Below, piece by piece: positions 1 through 5,359 of a stretch of 9,189 bases of DNA. The position numbers were made by a program, and so were the translations under genes. Position 1 is the first letter of the stretch; each line of letters opens with the position of its first letter. Origin of the DNA: Chromatiaceae bacterium (GTDB lineage Bacteria; Pseudomonadota; Gammaproteobacteria; Chromatiales; Chromatiaceae). The stretch is from the NCBI GenBank assembly GCA_016938795.1, contig JAFGTZ010000204.1, positions 1-9,189 on the forward strand, written 5' to 3'. The notes under the pieces are model-generated. The model was given only the letters and a program-made list of their open reading frames with translations. It had not been told where the DNA came from and made no database searches.

Positions 1-474
1 CAGACGGTCTTGTTGCCCGAGCCGGCGGGCGAGGCGCTCTATCTGGAGGAATTCCGCCTGCGCACCCAGGCCACCGACCTCGACGCCATCATCCCGGTGC
101 TGGCGCGGCTCATGGCGCGCCCTGATGCCGAGACGGCGCTGCGCAAACAGCTCGCCCTGGTCGATGACGACCGTTTCAACCATCTGGCCCAGTTCGCTAC
201 CCCGGTCAATGCCCATGTGTGCATCGACAATCAGATCAAGACGGTCAAGCCCGGCGCGCTCTGGTACGAGGAAAGCCTGCCGCCCGACAGCCTGCTCTAT
301 GTGGGGCTGCACGCCCGCGCGGCGCGTCAAAAGGGTGTGGAGACCTCCGCCTCGCAGGTGCTCGCCCATGTGACCGGCGAGCTGTTCGGTCAGCGGCCCT
401 ATCTTCAGCTTGGCGGCAACGAGACGGTCGGCATGGGCTGGTGCAAGGTCAGCATCCAGCGCGGGGAGGACTGA
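1..474 (+). CDS. cmr4: Cmr4, type III-B CRISPR backbone subunit (C-terminal part)
   Basis: The reading frame is open from base 1 and ends at TGA 472-474, giving the last 157 residues; the N-terminus lies off the window. Cmr4 is a Cas7-like RAMP protein that polymerises along the crRNA in the type III-B effector and cleaves bound target RNA at regular intervals. Visible signatures are LEEF (visible residues 15-18), the family block ALWYEESLP (86-94) and the C-terminal glycine-rich stretch GGNETVGMGW (138-147), which belongs to the RAMP/Cas7 fold. The catalytic aspartate loop known from the family is in the N-terminal half and cannot be checked here. The gene is followed after 3 bases by cmr5, and its last codons contain the cmr5 ribosome binding site. 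The order cmr4-cmr5-cmr6 is the usual one. A Csm3 or Csx-type RAMP is less likely because of the ALWYEE block and the neighbours. Confidence 0.93.
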   Translation, partial: QTVLLPEPAGEALYLEEFRLRTQATDLDAIIPVLARLMARPDAETALRKQLALVDDDRFNHLAQFATPVNAHVCIDNQIKTVKPGALWYEESLPPDSLLYVGLHARAARQKGVETSASQVLAHVTGELFGQRPYLQLGGNETVGMGWCKVSIQRGED

Positions 475-477
475 GCG

Positions 478-1023
478 ATGGCGAAAAAGGGCAAGTCAAC
501 CGGGCCACAACCCAAAGATCGCAAGAGCACGCCCGAGCCCGCCGCACCCAAGGTGGTGAGCGTCTCGCGTGATCCGCAGCCCGCTGTGCGCGCTCGCGAG
601 GAGGCCCTGACCCTGGGCACAACCGAGCAGCAACGCGCCCGCTTTGCCCTGGAGCGCATCCAGGCGTTGCGCGCCGAATGGGCGGACAGGCTCAAGGAGC
701 AAAAGGAGTTCAACAGCCACGCGAGCGCCATGCCGTTCATGATCCGCGCCAATGGTCTGGGCCAGACGGCGGCCTTTTACCGGCGCAAGGGCACGGATCA
801 TATCTATTACCGGCTCTATACCTTGCTCGGCGACTGGCTGGCCGAACCCGAACGCCCCTTTGCCGGGGAGCGCGATCTGCTCACCGCCATCACCCAGTCC
901 GATCAGGACGCCTATCTGGCCGCCCAGGTCGAGGCGCTGCTGTTTCTCGACTGGGTGAAAAAACTCGCCAGCGCCTTCCTGGCGCGCGAGGACACGCCCG
1001 ATGCGGGGAGGGCGACGCCATGA
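478..1023 (+). CDS. cmr5: Cmr5, type III-B small subunit
   Basis: This encodes 181 residues, starting at ATG 478 behind GGGGAGGA (463-470, 7-base spacing). Cmr5 is the helical small subunit (Cas11 class) that lies along the Cmr4 filament and helps hold crRNA and target RNA. The family core covers about residues 50-170: the RARFALERIQAL helix (53-64), the block MIRANGLGQTAAFYRRKG (88-105) and the C-terminal helix EALLFLDWVKKLA (152-164). The first 45-50 residues are an extra low-complexity tail rich in Lys, Pro, Arg and Ser, likely disordered; the family core alone is usually about 120-150 residues. The stop TGA (1021-1023) overlaps the cmr6 start in an ATGA arrangement, which suggests translational coupling. 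The identification is firm; a role for the basic tail is unknown. Confidence 0.93.
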   Translation: MAKKGKSTGPQPKDRKSTPEPAAPKVVSVSRDPQPAVRAREEALTLGTTEQQRARFALERIQALRAEWADRLKEQKEFNSHASAMPFMIRANGLGQTAAFYRRKGTDHIYYRLYTLLGDWLAEPERPFAGERDLLTAITQSDQDAYLAAQVEALLFLDWVKKLASAFLAREDTPDAGRATP

Positions 1024-2123
1024 CCCTGCCGCTCTATCGCGACCATCAAGCCCCCGCCGGCCTGCCAGTTGGCGCCCATCGCGGCCTCTGGTACGAGCGC
1101 TTTTTCAACGCCTACGACGACGACTGGACGGTGCCCGCCGAGGGCAAGTCGCGCTGGGTGACTCAATCAGCGGGGCCAGCGGGCGAGCGCGAGGCGCTCG
1201 ACCAGGCCGCGCAACGCCAGCTTGCCCTGGTGACCGCGCTCGGCGGTCGCGGCGCGGTGTTCCATGCCGAGTGGCATTTCGCCACGGGTCTTGGGCTGCC
1301 GCACCCGGTCGAGAACGGTCTGGCCTGGCATCACACGCTCGGCGTGCCCTATCTGGCCGGCAGTGCGGTCAAGGGGCTGGTGCGCGCCTGGGTCGAGGTG
1401 TGGGATGCGTCGCTCGATGATGAAGCGCGCCAACGCCGGCTTGATCACTGGTTCGGCACCCTCGCGGAGGCCGGCGCCTTCTGCTTTTTCGATGCGCTCC
1501 CCATCGAACCGGTCAGCCTGCATGCCGATGTTATGACCCCGCATATGGGCAAGTGGTACGAGCAGGGGGGTGAGATCAGCGATGTGGCGCGCGACTGGGA
1601 GCGCCTGCCCGCCGACTGGCATGCCCCGGTGCCGGTGCCCTTTCTGGTGGCGCGCAAGCCGCGCCTGCTGTTCGGCATCGCCCCGCGTCGCGCCGACGAC
1701 GCCACAGCGCTCGACGAGGTGTTCCAGGCGCTGAAGGCGGCGCTGGAGTGGCTCGGCGCGGGCGCCAAGACGGCAGTGGGCTATGGCCAGATGCACGAAG
1801 AAGCCAACAGCACCAAGGAGCTTCTCGGTAAACAGCAGGCACAGGCCGAGCAGGCGGCGCTCGCACAACTCCCGCCCGAGCAGCAACGCCTCAGGCGTCT
1901 GCGCCAGCAGCTCGAACAGCACCGTGAGCGCAACATCAAGCCCGAGGCGGGCGGTCCCCTGATGCAGGAGGCGCGCGCGTTGCTCAATGAGGGCCTGAGC
2001 TGGCCCGCGCCCGAGCGCGCCGAACTCGCCACGCTTCTCAAGCAGCTCTACGACCAGGCCGGTTGGGGCAGCGGTGAGAAGAAGCGCGAGCGCAAGGGAT
2101 TGATCGAACGCTTGCGCGGCTGA
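1020..2123 (+). CDS. cmr6: Cmr6, type III-B RAMP subunit with long C-terminal extension
   Basis: This encodes 367 residues. ATG 1020 overlaps the cmr5 stop by 4 bases; an open frame continues upstream, but conserved sequence begins only after this ATG. Cmr6 is a Cas7-like RAMP protein that caps the crRNA 3'-end side of the Cmr complex. Motifs in order: HTLGVPYLAGSAVKGLVRAW (105-124), the loop that starts most Cmr6 proteins' core; HWFG (143-146); FFDALP (156-161); DVMTPH (170-175); DWHAPVPVPFL (199-209); and the closing glycine-rich GAGAKTAVGYG (246-256). In most Cmr6 proteins the chain ends soon after GYG; here about 110 further residues follow, mostly charged and Gln/Glu/Arg/Leu-rich with helical, probably coiled-coil character (about 260-305 and 315-345), ending in a basic tail. 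No recognisable second domain is visible. The frame ends at TGA 2121-2123, 24 bases before the convergent toxin gene. Confidence 0.94.
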   Translation: MTLPLYRDHQAPAGLPVGAHRGLWYERFFNAYDDDWTVPAEGKSRWVTQSAGPAGEREALDQAAQRQLALVTALGGRGAVFHAEWHFATGLGLPHPVENGLAWHHTLGVPYLAGSAVKGLVRAWVEVWDASLDDEARQRRLDHWFGTLAEAGAFCFFDALPIEPVSLHADVMTPHMGKWYEQGGEISDVARDWERLPADWHAPVPVPFLVARKPRLLFGIAPRRADDATALDEVFQALKAALEWLGAGAKTAVGYGQMHEEANSTKELLGKQQAQAEQAALAQLPPEQQRLRRLRQQLEQHRERNIKPEAGGPLMQEARALLNEGLSWPAPERAELATLLKQLYDQAGWGSGEKKRERKGLIERLRG

Positions 2124-2147
2124 GCCCCTTGGCTTGAACGATCAGGC

Positions 2148-2621
2148 TCAGGGCAACGGCAGAAACAACTTCAGGGGGGCATCGTGAAAAGGAACGGCGC
2201 CATAGCGCCTGTAAAAACCAGCAGCCTGCTCATCAATGGCATCGATAAAGAGTCCGACGGCCCCGGCGTGGGCACGAATGGCCTCGACGCGCTCGATGGC
2301 GTTCATCAGCATCAGTTCGCCGAGGCGCTTGCCCTGATGCCGGCGACTCACGGCCAGCCGCCCGAGCCGGACGCCTGGAATGATGCGAGGCAGGCGCCTG
2401 GACTGATGCTCGGGCAGTGCGCTGGTATCAACCTCGGTCAGCGTCAAGGCGTAGTAGCCCAGGATGGACGAGGGTGCGCTTTTCTGAACAGCCACGAAGG
2501 TTTTTGACAGCCCCTTGTCCTGATGTTGACGGGCGATCCTGGCCAGCCAGTTGTTGAGTTCAGTGCGTCCGCAATCAAAGCCGCGCCGGTCATGGTTGCC
2601 AGTCAAAGCCTGAATCAGCAT
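2148..2621 (-). CDS. GNAT-family acetyltransferase toxin (TacT/AtaT type)
   Basis: This encodes 157 residues, from ATG at 2621 down to TGA at 2148. Toxins of this family transfer an acetyl group from acetyl-CoA to the amino acid on charged tRNA and so stop translation. Seen here: the N-terminal FDCGRTELNNWL (15-26), typical of these toxins; RLGRLAVSRRHQGKRLGELM (85-104), which contains the acetyl-CoA phosphate-binding Q/R-x-x-G-x-G/A motif (HQGKRLG); and FYRRYG (136-141), whose second tyrosine (140) corresponds to the catalytic tyrosine of TacT. The length is normal. The start overlaps the antitoxin end by 32 bases, the usual operon form of these pairs. It lies convergent to cmr6 and opposite to both cas operons, so it is an independent unit. 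All expected residues are present, so it looks functional. The amino-acid or tRNA specificity cannot be told from the sequence. Confidence 0.93.
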   Translation of the reverse strand: MLIQALTGNHDRRGFDCGRTELNNWLARIARQHQDKGLSKTFVAVQKSAPSSILGYYALTLTEVDTSALPEHQSRRLPRIIPGVRLGRLAVSRRHQGKRLGELMLMNAIERVEAIRAHAGAVGLFIDAIDEQAAGFYRRYGAVPFHDAPLKLFLPLP

Positions 2622-2901
2622 CGCGTTTCAACGTCTGATAGCGGTGTTGGGCGGCGCTGAGTGCCGGCGCTGAGGGTGGTGGGTTTTCGAGCAGATCGAG
2701 CAGACGCTTGGCGTCACGCTCGGACAAGTGCAGACGCTGTTCGCGCTCGATCACGGTTTGCGCCTCTTTGAGTGCGGCCTGCACAAGAAACTGGTTGAGC
2801 GTCGCGCCGGTCAGCTCGGCTGCCCGATGCAGGGTTCGCAAGACCTCGGGCGGCACGCGCGCGCCGATGCGTGCCTGATTCTTCGATGTCTGAGGCTGCA
2901 C
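2590..2901 (-). CDS. DUF1778 (ribbon-helix-helix) antitoxin
   Basis: This encodes 103 residues starting at GTG 2901. This start was chosen because GGAGG lies 8 bases upstream (2910-2914 on the + strand) and because family members begin just before the RHH strand; an alternative GTG at 2997 would add 32 poorly conserved residues. Residues 11-47 form the ribbon-helix-helix DNA-binding domain (RIGARVPPEVL, then AAELTGATLNQFLVQAAL). This domain normally dimerises and represses its own promoter. Residues 55-103 (HLSERDAKRLLDLLENPPP and the tail ending FDWQP) are the toxin-wrapping C-terminus typical of DUF1778 antitoxins. The stop TGA (2592-2590) lies inside the toxin gene. Regulation is probably autorepression through palindromes just upstream (2935-2993). 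Confidence 0.9.
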   Translation of the reverse strand: MQPQTSKNQARIGARVPPEVLRTLHRAAELTGATLNQFLVQAALKEAQTVIEREQRLHLSERDAKRLLDLLENPPPSAPALSAAQHRYQTLKRDADSGFDWQP

Positions 2902-2909
2902 GAAAGGCG

Positions 2910-2914
2910 CCTCC
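2910..2914 (-). promoter_or_regulatory. Ribosome binding site fixing the antitoxin GTG start
   Basis: GGAGG on the minus strand, 8 bases before GTG 2901. There is no in-frame ATG in this region, and the upstream GTG at 2997 has no comparable site, so this element decides the start. Confidence 0.75.
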
Positions 2915-2934
2915 GGATTGATGGGCTTGGATGG

Positions 2935-2949
2935 GACAATAGCATTGTC
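2935..2949. promoter_or_regulatory. Inverted repeat, likely antitoxin operator
   Basis: GACAAT-AGC-ATTGTC is a perfect 6+6 base inverted repeat with a 3-base spacer. It is 33 bases upstream of the antitoxin start. Ribbon-helix-helix antitoxins commonly bind such palindromes over their own promoter, so an autoregulatory operator is the natural reading. No convincing -35/-10 pair was identified around it. Confidence 0.5.
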
Positions 2950-2981
2950 GCCATTTTGGCGCCACAGCGGGCCCGGCAGGT

Positions 2982-2993
2982 CACAAGCTTGTG
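2982..2993. promoter_or_regulatory. Perfect 12-base palindrome upstream of the toxin-antitoxin genes
   Basis: CACAAGCTTGTG is a perfect palindrome 80 bases upstream of the antitoxin start, with another 8-base palindrome, TGGCGCCA, at 2957-2964. Ten of the 12 bases (CAAGCTTGTG) recur at 3507-3516 before cas8b. It could be a second operator for the antitoxin or a site for another regulator. The function is inferred only from symmetry and position. Confidence 0.35.
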
Positions 2994-3033
2994 GCACTGA
3001 CCCGTCGCGCCGAATGCGCGTTCAATAGCCACA

Positions 3034-3062
3034 TCCCGGAACGCAGGGTTTCGAGTCCGGGA
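3034..3062. other. Perfect 7-base stem in the divergent intergenic region
   Basis: TCCCGGA (3034-3040) and TCCGGGA (3056-3062) are perfect reverse complements around a 15-base loop. A second small stem follows: CGCTG (3082-3086) and CAGCG (3095-3099). They lie in the leader of the 3122-3481 gene. No T-run follows, so this is not a typical intrinsic terminator. The loop has a TTCGAGTCC stretch like a tRNA T-arm, but no tRNA fold is present. The remainder of 2902-3121 shows no gene. Confidence 0.3.
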
Positions 3063-3121
3063 CGCGGTGACCGACAGGAACCGCTGTTCGAAGCCAGCGA
3101 CTGCCAAGGAGCGACCAAAGC

Positions 3122-3481
3122 ATGTTGAACGTGCGTCACTACATCAACGAGCACAACTGCCTGACCTCGGTGTCGGCGGCCTACAACCCGATGCAGGGAC
3201 AGATCCCGCATCCGTATCTGGTCAAGGGACAGTACTTCGATGTCTCGCTCAATGGCCGCTCCAACGACAAGCATCTTCTCTCCTTCGCGGAGTTCGTCGA
3301 GCTGTTGGCCAATCCGTCCCGCCATCCATCCGCGCGCGTGCGCTGCAAACCCAATCGCTCGGGCACCTCGCCGAACGGGCGGCGCAAGCTCTCCGAGCTC
3401 GACTGGTCGGCCTTGCGCGAGCGCTTGAGCACTGAGGGTGTGCTCACCAGGACCGGCTTGTTCCGCGACGCCTCGCGGTAA
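3122..3481 (+). CDS. Uncharacterised protein, 119 residues
   Basis: I do not recognise this protein. The start ATG 3122 has AAGGAG (3106-3111) 10 bases upstream, and the stop is TAA 3479-3481. Third positions are strongly G or C and the amino-acid composition is balanced, unlike the Arg/Pro/Ser-rich shadow frames around it, which argues for real coding. The protein is soluble-looking with no signal peptide or membrane segment. The first half is mixed in composition (HYINEHNCLTSVSAAYNP near the start, then YLVKGQYFDVSLNG, about 32-45). A hydrophobic helix LLSFAEFVELLA lies at about 52-63. The second half is basic (Arg/Lys/Ser-rich, about 65-90) and closes with a short amphipathic helix (SELDWSALRERL). 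There are only two Cys and no obvious catalytic motif. It lies just before cas8b, where many I-B operons carry cas6, but it shows no Cas6 glycine-rich loop. It is divergent from the toxin-antitoxin unit. Confidence 0.62.
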   Translation: MLNVRHYINEHNCLTSVSAAYNPMQGQIPHPYLVKGQYFDVSLNGRSNDKHLLSFAEFVELLANPSRHPSARVRCKPNRSGTSPNGRRKLSELDWSALRERLSTEGVLTRTGLFRDASR

Positions 3482-3499
3482 GTTCGGGCCGAGGGTGCT

Positions 3500-3543
3500 G
3501 CGATCGCAAGCTTGTGAGAACGGGGCGATCGCGGCGCTTGTGA
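3500..3543 (+). repeat. Imperfect tandem repeat in the cas8b leader
   Basis: GCGATCGC-AA-GCTTGTGA (3500-3517) is repeated as GCGATCGC-GGC-GCTTGTGA (3525-3543), a period of about 25 bases. Each copy has the 8-base palindrome GCGATCGC and a conserved 3' half. The pair sits in the 105-base gap between the uncharacterised gene and cas8b, 43 bases before the cas8b start, so it may be a pair of regulator sites for the cas operon. The copies are too short and too few to be a CRISPR array. No clear -35/-10 promoter was found in the gap. Confidence 0.5.
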
Positions 3544-3586
3544 TTGAATCGCGAACATTGGACACACACGGAGGCGTTGGAGTCGC

Positions 3587-5359
3587 ATGTTTCATCGCTT
3601 GTACGAACTGGCGCGCTGCCTGCCCGAGCGCGCGGGCTGGGAGCGGCTGAACGAGGGGATGCCCGCGCTCTATGATCGCGGCCTGGCGCTGTGCTTCGGC
3701 CCGGCGGGTGAATGGCGCGGTGTGCGCACCTACCAGGGCAATGCGGGCGTGCTTTACCGTTCGGGGCCGCCGAATGGAACCGATTTCACCCCCTGCTGCA
3801 AGCTCGCGGGCAATACCGCCAACCGGCTGGCCAGCGCGGTGGCGGCCTGTGTCGAGGCGCCAGACTTCAGCGACGAACAAGGCGACTGGCTGCGCGCCTC
3901 ATTGGAGACCTTTCGCGCCAACCAGGACGCCATCTGGGCCGAGGTTGAAAGCGCGCGTCGGCAGGCCGGCATCGACGACAAGACCCATCGCGGCTATGTC
4001 TACTGGGCCGATGAGACCATGCGCCCCGTGCATGGCTGGCCCGAGATGCGCGAGCGGCTGGTGCGTCAGGTCACCGAGTCCTTCGCCGAGAAGGGTGGGG
4101 CGCGCGATGCTGGCTGCTGCGCGGTGTGCGGGCGCGAGCCGGTGCGGGTCTATGGCAACTATGCGGTGCTCGCCTGCTACAACCTCAACAATCCGGGCAG
4201 CATCGCCGGCGGCTTTCGCGCCGGCGCGGCGCATCGTAATTTTCCAGTCTGTGGCGACTGCGCCCTGAGCATCGCCGAAACCTTCCATTTTGCCAGTCAA
4301 CACTTGGCGAGTTTCATGGCCGGTCAGACCTATCTGGTGCTGCCCTACAGCAACTCGGACGCCGTGCGCGAGGAGTTGCGCGCGCGCCTTGGCGAACAGC
4401 CGCAGCGCTACAGCCTGGGCAAGGCGCGCGATCTGGTGGCCGATGAGTGGGAATTGCTTGATGAATTCAGCCAGCAGGGCGATCAGCTCGCGCTCGCGCT
4501 CATCTTCTATCGCCAGCAAAACGCCGCCTGGCGGGTGCAGGCTGAGGTGCAGCATCTGTTGCCAAGCCGCCTGCATGAGCTGCACGCCGCCGGGCGCGCC
4601 ATCGAACGGGCGCCCGATCTGATCGCCATCAGCAAAAAGGAAGAGCAGCCGGTGCGCATCAGCGCCCTGACCTTCAAGACCTTTGCGGGCGGCAGCGACA
4701 ACGCCAGCGAGGAGACGCTGCGCGACTGGCTTGCGGCGCTCTTTGCCGCCGAACCCATCGACCGGCGCCATGTTCTGCACAGTCTGGTGGCCCGGCTGAT
4801 CGAGACCGGCAAGCGCAATCCGTCCTTGTTGCACTGGATGACGCGGCAGGCGTGGGGTTTTTATCGCTATGCGCGTCAGGTTCGATTCATTCTCGACGAC
4901 ACCAAGGAGGAGCATTCCGCCATGTCCGATCTGATCCCCGACAGCGCCTTTGGCCGCTATGTGCGCGAGCACGCCGACTTCTTCCGCCGTCCCGAGCTGG
5001 TGGTGGCCTTTCTGACCGGTTGCTATGCGGCGCAGGTCACCTCGGTGCAGCGTCAAGAGCGCGGGGCCGATCCCTTCGCCAAGAAATTCATCGGTCGCCT
5101 GCTCGGTCGCCAGCATCTCCAGCGCCTCTATCGCGAGGGCCATGCCAAGCTCGCGCAGTACGGCAAGCTCGCTTATGTCATCACCGGTCTCGATCCGGAT
5201 CTGGCCAATGCCTGGGTGGTCTGCGGCGAGCGCTGGACCATCAGCGACGAGGAGGCCACCTTTGCCTTCACCCTTGGCTACAGCCTGGCCTACCGGATCA
5301 AGCAGCTTGCCGGCGCGGGCGAGCCCGAAGACCGCTTGGAAGGAGACGACACGCCATGA
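3587..5359 (+). CDS. cas8b: Cas8b (TM1802/Csh1 family), type I-B Cascade large subunit
   Basis: This encodes 590 residues. ATG 3587 is preceded by GGAGG (3570-3574) and GGAG (3579-3582). Cas8b is the large subunit of the type I-B Cascade; it recognises the PAM and helps recruit Cas3. Residues 178-225 carry a zinc-finger-like Cys set (CAVC at 178-181 and CGDC at 222-225), characteristic of TM1802-type Cas8 proteins. The N-terminal region has GVLYRSGPPNG (54-64), and the length matches the family. The C-terminal quarter is helical and corresponds to the Cas11-like domain; it has its own in-frame start at 4922. The gene begins the I-B operon: the stop overlaps the DUF29 start by 4 bases, then cas7, cas5 and cas3 follow. 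A Cas8c (type I-C) is excluded by the Cys motifs and by the Csh2-type Cas7 downstream. The family is inferred from motifs, length and context, and sequence identity within Cas8 families is generally low. Confidence 0.88.
   Translation: MFHRLYELARCLPERAGWERLNEGMPALYDRGLALCFGPAGEWRGVRTYQGNAGVLYRSGPPNGTDFTPCCKLAGNTANRLASAVAACVEAPDFSDEQGDWLRASLETFRANQDAIWAEVESARRQAGIDDKTHRGYVYWADETMRPVHGWPEMRERLVRQVTESFAEKGGARDAGCCAVCGREPVRVYGNYAVLACYNLNNPGSIAGGFRAGAAHRNFPVCGDCALSIAETFHFASQHLASFMAGQTYLVLPYSNSDAVREELRARLGEQPQRYSLGKARDLVADEWELLDEFSQQGDQLALALIFYRQQNAAWRVQAEVQHLLPSRLHELHAAGRAIERAPDLIAISKKEEQPVRISALTFKTFAGGSDNASEETLRDWLAALFAAEPIDRRHVLHSLVARLIETGKRNPSLLHWMTRQAWGFYRYARQVRFILDDTKEEHSAMSDLIPDSAFGRYVREHADFFRRPELVVAFLTGCYAAQVTSVQRQERGADPFAKKFIGRLLGRQHLQRLYREGHAKLAQYGKLAYVITGLDPDLANAWVVCGERWTISDEEATFAFTLGYSLAYRIKQLAGAGEPEDRLEGDDTP
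4904..4912 (+). promoter_or_regulatory. Internal ribosome binding site within cas8b
   Basis: AAGGAGGAG lies inside the cas8b coding region, 9-11 bases before the in-frame ATG at 4922. It includes a full anti-16S core match (AAGGAGG) and is stronger than the sites at most true gene starts in this window. It supports separate translation of the Cas8b C-terminus. Confidence 0.7.
4922..5359 (+). CDS. cas11b: Cas11b, small subunit translated from inside cas8b
   Basis: The internal ATG 4922 is in frame with cas8b (Met 446) and would give a 145-residue helical protein ending at the cas8b stop. Known biology: type I-B, I-C and I-D systems make their small subunit (Cas11) by internal initiation within the large-subunit gene, and several copies line the Cascade belly. 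What is seen here is a near-perfect Shine-Dalgarno sequence (4904-4912), a start at the expected place, and a product of the expected size. The sequence begins MSDLIPDSAFGRYV, contains LVVAFLTGCYAAQV, and is largely amphipathic helix with basic patches. Its production is inferred; there is no direct evidence of expression. Confidence 0.72.
   Translation: MSDLIPDSAFGRYVREHADFFRRPELVVAFLTGCYAAQVTSVQRQERGADPFAKKFIGRLLGRQHLQRLYREGHAKLAQYGKLAYVITGLDPDLANAWVVCGERWTISDEEATFAFTLGYSLAYRIKQLAGAGEPEDRLEGDDTP

Noticed and set aside
2121..2150. Possible bidirectional terminator between cmr6 and the toxin (TGAGCC with GGCTCA)
   Set aside because: The stem is only 6 bases with an 18-base loop and no T-run, and part of the symmetry comes simply from the two facing TGA stop codons.
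3041..3062. tRNA-like T-arm sequence in the region before the 119-residue gene
   Set aside because: No acceptor, D or anticodon stems could be found around it.
3482..3586. Short CRISPR array or repeat remnant before cas8b
   Set aside because: There are only two imperfect copies under 20 bases with no proper spacer between them, and the ATTGAA near 3543 is too short to tie to a repeat family.
2981..3880. 299-codon open frame on the minus strand across the 3122-3481 gene and the cas8b start
   Set aside because: No family features and an Arg/Ala/His/Gly-rich composition typical of shadows. It covers the noncoding repeat region and overlaps better-supported genes on the plus strand.
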